A stretch of DNA of 64,000 bases from the NCBI GenBank assembly GCA_009829735.1, contig CM020618.1, positions 18,213,346 through 18,277,345 on the forward strand. Reading direction: 5' to 3'. The stretch is from Pyropia yezoensis (taxonomy: Eukaryota > Rhodophyta > Bangiophyceae > Bangiales > Bangiaceae). A program made the position numbers and the translations under genes. The notes under the pieces were generated by a model. It did not search any database. It saw only the letters and a program-made list of their open reading frames with translations, and was not told where the DNA came from. The number at the start of each line of letters is the position of its first letter. Within the stretch, counting starts at the first letter, position 1. Of this stretch, positions 35,382 through 46,361 are shown in pieces.

Positions 35382-35906
35382 ATGGCCACCCGACTCTGCT
35401 CCGCATCTTCCTCCTTTACATTGTATCCTGCCGGTGGCCTCTTGCGCCGGCTGCAGCTGCCGACAAGTGCGGGATGGGAAGCGGCGGCGGCAGCGGCGGC
35501 GGCGGCGGCGCGGCCTCCCCTCCGGCGGGCGCCCCCACTCTGGCGGCCTGCTCCGCTGGGCGGCCCGCCGCCCCTCCTCCCCCGCGTCTCATTCCCGACG
35601 CTTACCGACGCTGCGGCGGCGCCGGCCGCCCCCGCCGCCGGGCGGGTGCGGATGCTCGCCGCCCCCCGCAAGACCCTCCCCAAACACACCGTCCGCGTCT
35701 ACTGCGCCGGCTGCCGGGCACTTCTGTACAAGTACCACAAGGGCGGCACCGGTTCCCTCGTCAAGATGTACCTCGAGCGCATTGCGCAGGACGAAACGAC
35801 CGAGCTGGGAATGTGTGCCTGTGGCGTGACCGTCGCGCGGCCGGCCACCATCCACGGGCGGCCGGCGCTCAAGGTGGTAGGCGGCAAGGTTTATGTACGG
35901 GGGTAG
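35382..35906 (+). CDS. zinc-ribbon protein, 174 aa, probably plastid-targeted
   Basis: The start at 35,382 was chosen because it opens a typical transit-peptide-like sequence (MATRLCSASSSFTLYPAGG, Ala/Pro-rich to about residue 95). The conserved C-terminal domain has CAGC (about 111-114), then LLYKYHKGGTGSLVKMY, then CACG (about 143-146), then a KVVGGKVYVRG end. This CxxC/CxC zinc ribbon with a Lys-rich core is found in small uncharacterised bacterial proteins. The function is unknown. RNA or nucleic acid binding is plausible for a basic zinc ribbon, but that is inference. Confidence 0.68.
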   Translation: MATRLCSASSSFTLYPAGGLLRRLQLPTSAGWEAAAAAAAAAARPPLRRAPPLWRPAPLGGPPPLLPRVSFPTLTDAAAAPAAPAAGRVRMLAAPRKTLPKHTVRVYCAGCRALLYKYHKGGTGSLVKMYLERIAQDETTELGMCACGVTVARPATIHGRPALKVVGGKVYVRG

Positions 35907-36634
35907 TGGTGGGGTGAGGCAGGGGACGGCGCGGGGTCGGGGGGGGGGGGGGGGGGATTCCCTACAGCGGCTGACCACCGCCAGTAATGGGCAGGCCGTC
36001 TCGATAAGAGGGAGTTGGCGTGCAGCTGCCGCCGCGGGTGGCTGGCTCGCAGCAGCTCCGTCCCCTCTGGCGGGCATCCATAGAGAGGGCTGGGCGGCAG
36101 GCGGCGTGGCGTAGGGGCTTGCAGGGCAACGCGGGAAGGAATGGGCGGCTGTCACCCCTCGCGGCGGTGCGCCGTCGCCCCCGTCGACCAGTGGCGGCCA
36201 CAACGGCCCTGTCCCTCGGGCGGGTGGCCCGGGTGCCGCGCGGCGGAGAGCACCACGGCCGCCGTCGCTGGGCCTGCCGCCGCGTCAGGCCGCCCCTACG
36301 GGCGCGACCCCCGCGGCCCGCTGCGGTGACCCCCCTCCCTGGCTATCCTCTGAGCGGCCAGACCGGGCGGGGCGCGCGACGGTCCCCGCCCCTTCCTCTG
36401 CTCCGTTGGAGGGGACGGGCGTCTGGGCGCGAGCGCGGTCGTCGGCGCTGTCAGTATGCCTTTGGGAGTCCCATGGCGTTGTTGTGGGGGCGCGTTTGTT
36501 GTTCGGTTGCGAGTCTGTTTTTTTTCCCCTATGGTCGCGCCGTCTTTGACGGCAGGCGGGCGGAGTGGAGAGGGGGCGGGGTGGGGATGGGGAGGGGCGC
36601 ACCGGTGGGGCTTACGGCGGCGGACAGAGGCCGC
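35907..36634. other. 728-bp intergenic region between convergent genes
   Basis: It lies between the stops of the zinc-ribbon gene and the ISE2-like helicase. It contains a G-run at 35,940-35,956 and a T-run near 36,519. No gene was seen. Confidence 0.5.
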
Positions 36635-37643
36635 TTAGCCGGTGCCTCCTGCGGGCTCGGCTGCTGCGGCCGCCATTGCCTCCGCTCTGACGCCACCTCG
36701 TCCGGCCTGACCTACCAGCCCGTCCTGCCCGTCCAGGTCGTCCAACCCGTCCAGCCCGTCCAGGTCGTCCAGGTCATCCAACCCGTCCAGGTCGTCCAGC
36801 CCATCGGTCAAAGCGCCCAGAGCGCCCACCGCCTGCTCCTCCGCCCCGGCGTCTTCCCCCAACGGTGGCCCCTCCTCCCGCACGGGCCACCGGTCAGCCG
36901 CCGCCACCGCCGCCCGCGCGGCGACACGGAGTGCCCCCCCGCCCCCCCCTGCTCCCCGGCCCACCTGGCGGCACACGTCCAACGCCCGCCGCAGCCGGCG
37001 CACCACGTCCCCGTCTTGGACGGGGCTGCCGCCGCCGCCGCCGCCGCCGCCGCTACCTGGGCGGGGCGGGCACGCGGCGACCGTGTCGGCCCAGTCGGCG
37101 CCGCCCACCCACACCTCGACCAGTGCCGCGTCTGCGGGTGACAGGGGGATCCCCACCGCAACGCCCGCCCGCGCCTGGGCGTCGGCCAGCGCCATAGCGG
37201 GGGCGGCCAGCGCGTCCAGCGCCGCCGCCGCCTCGGCCGACAGGCCCGCGCCGGGCGCGTCCTCGTCGCCGCCGTCGTCCGAGGCAGCAGCGGCGGCCGC
37301 CGCGTCGGCTGCGTCGGCAGTGGCGGAAGACCAGCCGGCGGTGGCGGCGGCGGGGGGCGGCTCGGCCCCGTCGGCCGTGACGGCGGCCAGGACGCCCGCC
37401 AGCGCCGCCGGCGGCAGCACCGTCGTGGCGGCCGACAGCTCCGCCACCACCACCGCCAGCCACAATGCATTGTCCACGGCCGCGGCGGAGGCGGCGCGGC
37501 CCGCGGGCGTCACCCGCGCGTCGGGGGTGAGGTAGTCATACTCTGTGAGGACGGTGGCGAGAGCGGTAAAGGTCTCCCAAGGGGTGGCCCCAACGGGGTC
37601 ACCCGCCGCACGCGCGTCCGCCGCTGTGCTACTACCGCCACCC

Positions 37644-37675
<32 letters not shown>

Positions 37676-40600
37676 GCCGCCACCGGCGTCTCGTGAACGG
37701 CGACGCGCACGGCGCGCCCGTCGGCGCTCCCGGCGGGCGGCTGAAGAGCGGGCTGCAAGTGCGGACTCGAGGGCAGGCTCCAGAACCTGCACCGCCGCGT
37801 GGGCGCGAAGGAAGGCGGCGGCTTCGGGGTGCGCGGCCAGAGGGTGCACGGCCGCCGCTGCTGCCTCAACTCCCCCCACCCGGCCCTCCGTGGCGGGGGG
37901 CGGTGCGCCACACGCGTCGAGCGGTGGGGGGGTGTCGGGGGAGAGGCGCCACGCCAACAGGCGCTCAGCCAGCTCTACCGTCGCCGCCCCCCCAGATGCG
38001 CCGTCCTCCGCAGATACGGCACTGCGCCAGGCTGGCGCGATAACGTCCACGGGCAGCGGGGGGAGTCCCGCCGGCAGGCGCGACACGCGCGCCACGGGCA
38101 CCGCCACCACCCTGTTGGCCGCTGTCAGCACCGTGGCTGTGCCGCCGTCGCCGGGGGGGAGCCCTGCAGTGGGCGGGGCGTAGGCCAGGAGCAGTGCCAG
38201 CTCCTCGCCCCCACCGCCATCACCGTCGGGGGTTGGCAACGGTGCGGGGGGGCTGAGAAAGGCGGCCGTGAGCGCCGCGGTGGCCGCTTCGAGGGTGGCG
38301 CCCGAAGGAAGGGCCGACAGGAGGGCGCCGCCGCTCCCCACGATGGCCGCGTCGCCGCTGTGGCACGGCCGCGGTGCTGGCGACGGGGGCGGCGCCAGCG
38401 CCACTGCCGTACCTGGCGGGGCGACCGCCAGCGCCGCCGTCAGTGCCGCCGCCGCTGCGAGAGGCCGGCGGGTAGCGGCAGTGGAGGCCGCGTCGGCGGC
38501 CCGTTGGGAGGCCAGCGCGGAAAGCTCTGTGGCCTGCACGTACGACCGCAGCTGGTCAGCGTCCACGTCAGCCACCACCCGGCGGGCTGCGGCAAGAACG
38601 GCTGTCATGGCCTCAATGGCAACGTCCGCATCGTCGCGGGCAGCCGCCTCACGGGCGGCCGCGTTCCTACCAGCGTCAACACTGCTATTTTCAACGCCGC
38701 TGGCATCGCCTGCACTGTCTGGGGCGGCCGCAGCCGCCGCAGAGGCCGTTGCAGCCAGCCGCTCTTGGGCCGCCAAAAATGAGCCAAAAGACTTTTCGAC
38801 CAGCTGCCGCGCCTCCTCCAGCGTCCGCGCGGCCAGCAGGTTCAGCACCATTCCGTAGGTAGGCAGGAAGTGGGACTCGAGGGGAGCGACAGCGCCCCCC
38901 ACAATGCGCGCCGCGTCGGTGGCACCTTCAAAGGGCGTCCGCAGCACCACCGCGTCGCCCACAGCGTCCATCCCCCGCCGTCCCGCACGGCCGCCCATCT
39001 GCAGCGCCGCCGCGGTGGAGAGCGGCGCCAGCTCCCCCCCCCGCCCCCGCTTGGCCAGAGACGATATGACCGTGGCGCGGGCTGGCATGTTCACCCCCGC
39101 CGCGAGCGTTTCGGTCGCAAACACCACCCGCAGCAGGCCGTCGGCAAAGGCGGTCTCGACAAACGTCTTCCAGCCGCTGAGCATGCCTGCATGGTGCGCC
39201 GCCACCCCCGTCGCAGCCACGGCCAAACGCTCCCCGTCGCCCACCGCGGTGGGGTGCGCGGCCGCCCACTCGTCGAGGCGGGACCGCAGGGCGGCCGCGA
39301 CAGGGGGGGGTAGCCGTGGCCGCGCCCGGGGGTCTGCCGCCACCGCCGCGGCAGCCGCGTCGCAGCCGGCGCGGGAAAAGACAAAGATGATGGCGGGGAG
39401 GAGGCGGGCGCGCTCCAGGCGAGCCACAACGGCGGGGAGGGGGAGGACGGCCGCCCACGAAGCCCGCCGTGAGGCCCCACGGTCGGCGGCGTGGCGCGCC
39501 TCCGCGGCTGCCAACGACCGCAGGCGGGGGTGCAGGGAGGGGGGGGGGGAGCCAAGGCCGACGGCCGCCGTTGCCAGCGCTGCTCCGGTTGGCGACGCCG
39601 TCGCCCCGACGGCACCGCTCCGGTCGTGCCTGGCGCCCCCCCCGCGAGGCGGTGCAAACAGCGGCAGCAGGCCCTTCCGGTCGAGGAAGGAAAACCGCAG
39701 CGGGACGGGCCGCACCACGGACACGACCGCGTCAGTCGGGCGGCCATGAATAGATGCGACCCACGCGCGGACGGCACCCAGGTTGGCCACCGTCGCGGAC
39801 AGGGCCACCGTCGCTACTCCTGGGGGTGTGTGGATGACCGCCTCCTCCCACACGGTCCCCCGTTCTGGGTCCGCCATGTAGTGGAATTCATCCAAAACGA
39901 CCGCGTCGAGGCTGGCGACCAGTGCCGGGTCACGGTACAGAATGTTGCGGTATATCTCTGTGGTCATAACGAGGACATCAGCGTCGCGGCGGTAGGCCGC
40001 GTCGCCCGTCAACAGGCCGACGCGTGAGGGGCCTAAGGCGGCCCCGAAGTCCGCCACCTTTTGATTGCTCAGCGCCTTGAGGGGGGTGGTGTAGATGGCT
40101 CGCCGCCGCCGGGCGAGGGCAAGGTAGACCGCCATCTCGCCACAGGCAGTCTTGCCCCCACTGGTCGGTGCAGAGACCAACACCGACCGGCCAGAGACGA
40201 GCGACCGCAGGGCCGCCCGCTGAAAGCCATCGAGGGGGTAGGGAAAGGCCGCCGTCACCGCCGCCTCCTCCCGCTCGGGCAGGGGGCGGGCCGCCAGGCC
40301 AGAGGGGCGAGGAGCGGCGGCCGAGGCACCCGCCGCCGCAGCCGCCGCCGCGTGCGCGGCGTCGAGCACCTCCCGCAGCAGCGGTACCGCCGCGGGGGTG
40401 CCTGCGACGGCGGTGAGGGGCGCCAGCTCCGCCCGCTCCGCCGCGGACAGCGCAAGCGGCGCACAGTGCGGCACTCCCTCCTGGACGCCCGCCGCGGCGT
40501 CGCCCACGACGCCAGCAACGCCGGCAGCGGTCACCGACGGGTCATCGTGCCGCCGGCGTCGGCGCCGCCTACCACCGCTACCACTGCCTTTGCCGGTGAG

Positions 40601-40987
40601 GGCCGCCTCTGCCGCCGGCGACAGAGGGCTGACCCGGCGGCCGCCGCGGCGGGGACGTCGGCCTGGCCCGGCGGCTGCCACCGCGACGGCCTCGGCCGCT
40701 GGCGGGGGGGGGCGCCGCGGAGGGGGGCTGCCACCCCGGCGCGGGGGTGGGGGTCGAGCCACTCCATGCGCCGCCCGCGGACCGAGGGGCCGCGCCACGG
40801 CAAGAGTCCGCGCGCCCGCCAGGCGGCCGGCCGGCCCGGGCGCACCCGCCACCGACACGGCGACGCCATGGGCAAGGAAGTGAGGGTGGCCCAGCCAGAG
40901 GGGGGATGAGGGAAGCCCCCCACCCAAGCGAGCGGCCGTGTAAACGGCGGAGCGGGCGAGCGTAGCGGCGATAGACGTCCAGCTCAT
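36635..40987 (-). CDS. ISE2: ISE2-like Ski2-family DExH RNA helicase, probably organellar
   Basis: I start it at the ATG at 40,987 (MSWTSIAATLARSAVYTA, amphipathic, transit-like), which gives 1,450 aa. The frame is open 85 codons further up, but that part is diverged. Motifs are APTSGGKT (about residue 274), TTPLKALSNQK, LLTGD, DEFHYMADPERGTVWEE (about 365), ALSATVAN, FVFSRAGCDAA (about 535), AAHHAGML (about 599) and QMGGRAGRRG (about 667). The DExH box with ERGTVWEE fits the plant ISE2 and cyanobacterial branch, which acts in plastid RNA processing. After the core comes a long Ala-rich region where MTR4/ISE2 relatives carry the DSHCT domain. The C-terminus is an acidic (D/G)DLDGL repeat. A Gly run (about 37,645-37,680) interrupts the tail. 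Confidence 0.87.
36716..36810. repeat. acidic minisatellite encoding DDL/DGL repeats
   Basis: On the plus strand GTCCAGGTC, GTCCAACCC and GTCCAGCCC nonamers alternate from about 36,716 to 36,810. On the minus strand they code for DGLDDLDGL-type repeats at the very end of the ISE2-like helicase. Confidence 0.85.
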
Positions 40988-41943
40988 TGCGCGGGGGGGG
41001 GCGGCAGTGGAGCGGGGGAAGGAGGGGACAGCGGTAGAGGGCGACTGCAAGGCTCGAGAGGGATACGCCGAGTCGATGCCGCCACCGTCGACGACCTGCG
41101 ATACAAGCGAAAGTACGAACGTGGTCTCTCGCGCTGCAATTATTGACGACAATTGGATCAACACAGGTCCTACCTGGCCAACCCACGGTATGTACGAACC
41201 GACCGGGACGAAGAACCCACTTGCCCTGCTGCGGACGGCCATGGACTACAGATACAGTCGCGGGCTTTGGCCGACGCCCCACGTGGTGCCCTGACACCGG
41301 GACGACACGGCACCCTATTTCGTCTGGCCCCTCATGGTCTTCGGCCGCTGCCGCCGCCACCGCGCGACCGGGTCAACCCAGTCGAGCCATCCACGGCGGC
41401 CCCGGGCAGCCCGCATCTGGGGCGTCGGACGCGGTGGTCTAGCCGCTCCGTGTCGTCGGCCGCTGCCACCGCCACTACGCGGCGCGGCCGACCCACGCCG
41501 GTGGCACCCGTAATGTTGCCGGGTGGCCGCGGCGGGCAAGAACGCCGCGGCCGTGGCAGAGGGGGGTACAGCCGCGTCGGTGGTGCTAGAACGATGCGTC
41601 GCCTGGGTGCGGCTGTCACTCGATGGCATCTACGCGGTGGGAGGCTGGAGACGAAACAGGCGGCGATACCCCGCGTCACCACCCACCCGGATGGTGGTGG
41701 CACAGGCCCTCCCCGGTGACGCCGCGCGGCGGTCGTCCTCTCCCTTCACCGCGTCCTGGTGGACGAGCAGCAGCCGAGTACAAGAGCCCATCCCGTCGGC
41801 AGTCTTTGTTTCCCAACCGTCGCATCATCCAGCCACCCACACACACGCGTGCGCCCCGCTCCCCCACATCTCGCCCAGCCGACAGCGCTTGCCGGGCGTT
41901 GGGCACGGGCAACCTGTCGCTCCCCCTCTGCCATTCCCTTGCC
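40988..41943. other. 956-bp region between divergent genes
   Basis: It holds the upstream in-frame extension of the helicase (40,988-41,242) and the promoter and leader sequences of both flanking genes. The leader just before 41,944 is C-rich. No independent gene was seen. Confidence 0.5.
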
Positions 41944-43332
41944 ATGGCGCGTCTTGCTTGTGTTGTTGCTGCCGCGGCAGTGGCCGTGGCCACTGCCTCG
42001 ACGGTGACCGCCGCCACTACCTTCGAGGTGGGGTCCTCCCGCGCTTTCTTCCACCGCCACCCGGTGGTGTACAAGAAGCCCGTCGCGGTGCACAAGCCCG
42101 TTGCCATCCAAGGAAAGGGAGAGGCCGTCGAGTCAGCGCTGCCGGTGGTCATCCTGCCCGCAGAGTCGGCACTTCCAGTGGTCATCCTGCCCGCCGAGTC
42201 GGCGCTGCCGGTGGTCGTCCTGCCTGCCGAGTCGGCGCTCCCCGTCGTGGTCCTCACCGCCACCCCGTCTGCGAAGGCCAAGCCGGTGCGGTCGCACGTC
42301 GCCACTGCCTCTCCCCGCCCGACGGCGTGCGTCCCTGCTATCCGCAACGGGGTGACATGCCCGTGCGCCAACGGGCGCCTCAACTGTGCGGCGGCCACGG
42401 CTGCGCCGTCGGCGGCACCCGCGGGGTCACCCGTCGCCACTGCCTCTCCCCGCCCGACGGCGTGCGTCCCTGCTATGCGCAACGGGGTGACATGCCCGTG
42501 CGCCAACGGGCGTCTCAACTGTGCGGCGGCCACGGCTGCGCCGTCGGCGGCACCTTCGCCCCGCCCGACTGCGTGTGTGCCGGCGGTGCGCAATGGGGTC
42601 CTGTGCCCGTGCGCCAACGGACGCCTGAACTGCGCGGCTGCGGGCAAGGGCCCCGGCACGGTGGGCGTTGACAAGGTCGAAGTGATTGGCGGTGGCGGCG
42701 GCAAGGGGCCCGCGGCGATCATGACTGCCGTCCCACGGCCGACGGCGTGCGTCCCCGCGGTGCGCAATGGTGTGCTGTGCCCTTGTGCGAATGGGCGTCT
42801 CAACTGCGCGGCGGCCACGGCGGCACCGTCGACACCGCCGACCCCGCGCCCGACAGCGTGTGTGCCGGCGGTGCGCAACGGCGTGACGTGCCCGTGCGCC
42901 AACGGTCGCCTCAACTGCGCGGCTGCGACGGCAGCGCCGGCCGCCGCGCCCGCGACCGCGACTGCATCTACATCACCGACGCCCGTGGTTGTGGTGGCTA
43001 CGTCCCCGCCCGCGGCGTCCACAACCCCCACCGCGTCGGCCACCCCCGTGTCCACCGTCGTGGTCGTCACCCCTGTGCCAAGCGTGTGCAAGGTGTGCGA
43101 CGGTGCCAAGGCGGTGGTGACCCATGTGCCGTGCATCAAGTATGAGAAGAAGCAGGTGTACGGCTGTGGCGCCATCCACGCCTTTTTCCCTGTCGCGACG
43201 GTGGTACCGACGGCCGCGCCGGTGAAGGGCTGCGTCCGCTGGGTCACGGTGGCTATCAAGACGACGTGCCCGAAGACGCTGGTGAAGGCCTGTCGCCACG
43301 TGCCTTGCGCGGCCAACGCCAAGACCCTTTGA
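41944..43332 (+). CDS. secreted modular protein with five near-identical 4-Cys modules
   Basis: This 462-aa protein has a signal peptide (MARLACVVAAAAVAVATAS). After a short basic segment come four copies of an 11-residue hydrophobic unit (ESALPVVILPA). Then come five copies of a 28-residue module, PRPTACVPAxRNGVxCPCAN plus GRLNCAAA, with spacing C-x9-C-x-C-x6-C. Pro/Thr/Ala-rich linkers separate the modules. A Thr/Pro/Ser stretch (about 338-385) looks O-glycosylatable. The C-terminal domain has eight Cys (CKVCDGAK, VPCIKYEKK, YGCG, GCVRW, TTCPKT, KACRHVPC). I do not recognise the module. A cell-wall or matrix structural role is inferred from layout only. The start at 41,944 was chosen for the signal peptide. 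Confidence 0.82.
   Translation: MARLACVVAAAAVAVATASTVTAATTFEVGSSRAFFHRHPVVYKKPVAVHKPVAIQGKGEAVESALPVVILPAESALPVVILPAESALPVVVLPAESALPVVVLTATPSAKAKPVRSHVATASPRPTACVPAIRNGVTCPCANGRLNCAAATAAPSAAPAGSPVATASPRPTACVPAMRNGVTCPCANGRLNCAAATAAPSAAPSPRPTACVPAVRNGVLCPCANGRLNCAAAGKGPGTVGVDKVEVIGGGGGKGPAAIMTAVPRPTACVPAVRNGVLCPCANGRLNCAAATAAPSTPPTPRPTACVPAVRNGVTCPCANGRLNCAAATAAPAAAPATATASTSPTPVVVVATSPPAASTTPTASATPVSTVVVVTPVPSVCKVCDGAKAVVTHVPCIKYEKKQVYGCGAIHAFFPVATVVPTAAPVKGCVRWVTVAIKTTCPKTLVKACRHVPCAANAKTL
42130..42261. repeat. 33-bp in-frame tandem repeat, four copies
   Basis: Units begin at 42,130, 42,163, 42,196 and 42,229 and encode ESALPVV(I/V)L(P/T)A. Synonymous third-position changes separate the copies. 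Confidence 0.88.
42313..42927. repeat. five 84-bp direct repeats encoding the 4-Cys module
   Basis: Modules lie at 42,313-42,396, 42,448-42,531, 42,559-42,642, 42,733-42,816 and 42,844-42,927. Modules 1 and 2, with their flanks, are almost identical over about 120 bp at an offset of 135 bp, which points to a recent duplication. Confidence 0.92.
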
Positions 43333-44287
43333 CCGGGAGTCTAACATGAAAAATGTTTTGTTTCGAGATCTTCAACGTGAAAAAGGAAAAGGACGCGAGT
43401 AAACATGCTGTCGTCCGCTTGCTTGTCGAGACAGCCCAGCTGCAACCAACTGTGTCAGCTGGATCGAGAGATCTTCCACGCTCGGACAGCGTGTGCAACA
43501 GATCGGTCGCAGGTGTCCGGCTTTCCCAGGCGCAGACGAATCATCTTGTGGATAGGGTCTCCTGAGTGGTAGCACCGCCTTCGTTTCGGTTAGGCATGAG
43601 GAGAAGACCTGACCAATCAGCGACCATGCGAGGAAGAGAGTGGACGAAAGGGCTCGGCGAGATTTTCCGGTGGAACAGAGGCCCGATCAGAGTAGATAGA
43701 CACCTGCGGTGGGGCCCCAAAACTACATGCTGAGCCACCCCAGCCGGCACTGCCGCCCGTGCAAGCCGCTGTGGCGACGCGTGGTGGACCACGAGATTCC
43801 CCACCCGCCACTCAGCGATACTCGCCAGGTGAAATGAGGTAACAACAGCCACTCATATGGTGGGATAGTCAGAGCGGGCCTTGCTCGGAGTGGTGGGAGC
43901 TGGCTCAAGCCAGTCGCCGCCTGCCCAGGACTCATGCCAGTCCCACCCGAGGCCCAAGCACAGCCTTGAATGCGCAACGTGCTCTAGTGCGCCAGCCTGT
44001 TTCCCGCGGGCCTGCGCTCGTTCGTCGCCGCTCTGGCGCATACTGGGTTGTGAACAGGTCCCCAACCCAACGCCGATTTCGGCGGCGGGGGCTGTGCTCA
44101 GACCACGGACAGCGCATTTTCCCCTCCACCCTGTGCAACGCTGGTGCGCTACACCAGTGTCTGCTGCTCACTTTCACAGTGCAGCAGCTTCTCGTTCTTC
44201 GTACTTCCATCTTACTGCTCTACACCTTTAGTACACCCCGTTATCGGACGCCACGGCGCCCTCCTCTTCACCGGCGGGTGGCTGGCG
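43333..44287. other. 955-bp intergenic region
   Basis: This stretch is lower in GC than the flanking genes. I see no gene. The tetraspanin-like frame is open upstream to 44,144, but the first 48 codons look like leader sequence. Confidence 0.5.
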
Positions 44288-45058
44288 ATGAAGGCGTGCG
44301 GTATTGGTGCTGACGATGACTCCGAGTACCAGATAGGCCCTGATGCGCACGCCTCGACCCCTACCGCCGTCCGCCTGGCCGCGGCCCACACGGCCACTGC
44401 TGCAGCGGTTGGATTAGCCGGCATTGCCACGATCGCTGTAGGCACGTGGGCGGTCGTGGCGCAGAGCGGCTCTGCCTACAACCGGCTCACATTTGGCTCA
44501 TCTATTGCCGTCGCAAGCTTGTACCTCTCCATGTCCGCCATCTGCGCTGGCGTCATCATGGTGCTTCTTCCTCTTGTGGGGTTAGCTGCGAGCCGACGTG
44601 GTACCTGCCGGGCTGGCCTGACCGTTGGCTACATGTTGGTGCTCGCAATACTGTGGGCTGTAGCCATCTTTACAGGTGTTGTCATGCTTCAGGTGGGGAC
44701 GGGGGGGGTGGGCAGGCCTGCCACGCGGGCCCTCTTTGTCGATGCATGGACACGGTCGGTGGAGCGGAGCCCGGGAACAGTGTGCGGGGTCGAGGCGGAA
44801 CTCAAGTGTCGCGGTTTTGATGGCGGCGACTGTGCGACCTGCCCCTACGAGGTCCCTGACGCTACGCGTGGGAACTGTGACGTCACCCGCTGTGCCTCGT
44901 GCGAAGACGCGGGGACGGATCTGCTTGGCTGCTACCCCGCCCTCTACGACGATCTGGCAAGTAAGGCGCGGCCGGTTGGCATTGTCGCGGTGATCACAGC
45001 GGTGGCAGTGGGGCTCGACTTTTTCGTATTTGCTCTGGCGAGGGCGGCGTCCAGGTAG
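44288..45058 (+). CDS. tetraspanin-like four-TM membrane protein, 256 aa
   Basis: There are four hydrophobic segments: about residues 37-60 (AVGLAGIATIAVGTWAVVA), 74-98 (ICAGVIMVLLPLVGLAA), 108-130 (VGYMLVLAILWAVAIFTGVV) and 224-248 (VGIVAVITAVAVGLDFFVF). The large loop between TM3 and TM4 has at least eight Cys, starting with LKCRGFDGGDC, and ends with CYPALYDDL, as tetraspanin EC2 loops do. The hallmark CCG motif is changed to CRG. The protein is small, with an N-terminal cytosolic tail (MKACGIGADDD) carrying a Cys that could be acylated. Tetraspanins organise membrane microdomains. The start at 44,288 was chosen by the length of the cytosolic tail. Confidence 0.68.
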   Translation: MKACGIGADDDSEYQIGPDAHASTPTAVRLAAAHTATAAAVGLAGIATIAVGTWAVVAQSGSAYNRLTFGSSIAVASLYLSMSAICAGVIMVLLPLVGLAASRRGTCRAGLTVGYMLVLAILWAVAIFTGVVMLQVGTGGVGRPATRALFVDAWTRSVERSPGTVCGVEAELKCRGFDGGDCATCPYEVPDATRGNCDVTRCASCEDAGTDLLGCYPALYDDLASKARPVGIVAVITAVAVGLDFFVFALARAASR

Positions 45059-46361
45059 CGGCAAGTGGGCTTGCACAGTGGGTGCGAGTGTGACGGGATT
45101 GGATATGTTGGTATTCGCACTGGTGAGAGCAACATCTCGATGAGGGATGGAGAGGCCACACAGTGGATGCGCTTCTGTGGGATGCCGTCTGGTAAGTTTG
45201 CGCGCCTATTGATTGACTGGTACATATATATGACTATCCCGCTTGTTGCCTCGTCCTCTCCCTCTCAAACGGTGGGGGGTCCAGTTACGCGTCCGTCACC
45301 ACAAAGGGGGTCACTCGTCACCCCCCTTCTCAAGCAAGCGTCGTTCGACAAGTACATATTGCCGTTCTCCCAAATTTGTCCCATGTGGACAAGAGCAAGA
45401 GCAAACTGTGTTCGACCAATGATATGACTCAGATGCTGCCTCTCTGGCCAATGACTGCTCTGCATGAGGGTCCGTTGTTGTACGAACAGTGTGATCGGGG
45501 GTTCTCTCGGGATTTCTGACCACTTCGAGGGCAGAACAAGCACCGGCTGAGCGCTTCGGACTGATATTGACAGAGATGACCTGAGATAAAGGGCCAACCG
45601 GCGAGATCCGATGAAAAAACAAGAGTGTTTTGACCAACCAGCGTTCGTTGCGAGAGCAGTTGTGGCCATAGCCAATCATCAGGTTCTTCCGACACACGTG
45701 TTGCAGCACGCCATTAGTAAGCCCTCAGCTGCGAGCATGCGATTCGCCCTTGCTCTTGTACACTAGCTCTTGTTCTTGTCCACATGGGACAAAATTCGGA
45801 AAACTGCAATACAGTGCACTAACTGCGTGCGACCTTCTCTTTCCCTCACCCGACGCCGCTGTGCCTCTGTTTTTGTCCCGTTGGGCACACAGGTTTTCCT
45901 GGTTTCAAGCCACGTTGCCCATTTCACGCGTGTGGCTTGTATGGCCTTGTGTTGCGCCAGTGGGGATCTTCCACGTGGCACTTCGTACTCCACTCCAGAT
46001 GATCCAGGCCGTGGGATGCGCATCCATACCCAACCGCCACCGTCCCACCGTGACAGGCACGTGCTGTGCATCCGCGCGGCCGAAGCGGCCGCAGCAGCTG
46101 GTGCTGCCTGCCTGTGCCACGCACTCGCCGTCGCAAACAACGTCCCTGTCACACCCACTTGCCAAGTTCGTTGGGGTCTTGCCCTTCAGATCTTGAGTAC
46201 TCCATCCCATCTTGTTCTGCCCACTCCCGTCCCCGCCTCCTGCTCTTGTCCCTCCCCTCGCGTTCGCCCTTCCCCTCCCGTCTCCCGCCCGTTTCCCGCC
46301 TCTTCCCTTGCCCGTCCCCTCTCCTTCCCCATTGCTCCCCTTCTCCCCCCCATCAACGACA
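45059..46361. other. 1.3-kb intergenic region carrying an inverted-repeat element
   Basis: Besides the element at 45,352-45,817 it has a TACATATATATGAC TATA-like stretch at about 45,222-45,235 and a C/T-rich leader before the carrier gene (46,200-46,360). Confidence 0.5.
45352..45817. mobile_element. 466-bp element with about 50-bp terminal inverted repeats
   Basis: The left arm (45,352-45,402) contains TTTGTCCCATGTGGACAAGA. The right arm (45,766-45,817) carries the reverse complement, with most of the remaining arm bases also pairing (ATATTGCCGTT against GTATTGCAGTT, and GCAAGAGC against ACAAGAGC). There is no coding capacity in the core. It is compatible with a MITE. No target duplication was identified with confidence. 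Confidence 0.65.

Noticed and set aside
41676..43322. Minus-strand frame of 548 codons opposite the 4-Cys modular protein
   Set aside because: It mirrors the repeats of the plus-strand gene. Signal peptide and Cys modules are on the plus strand.
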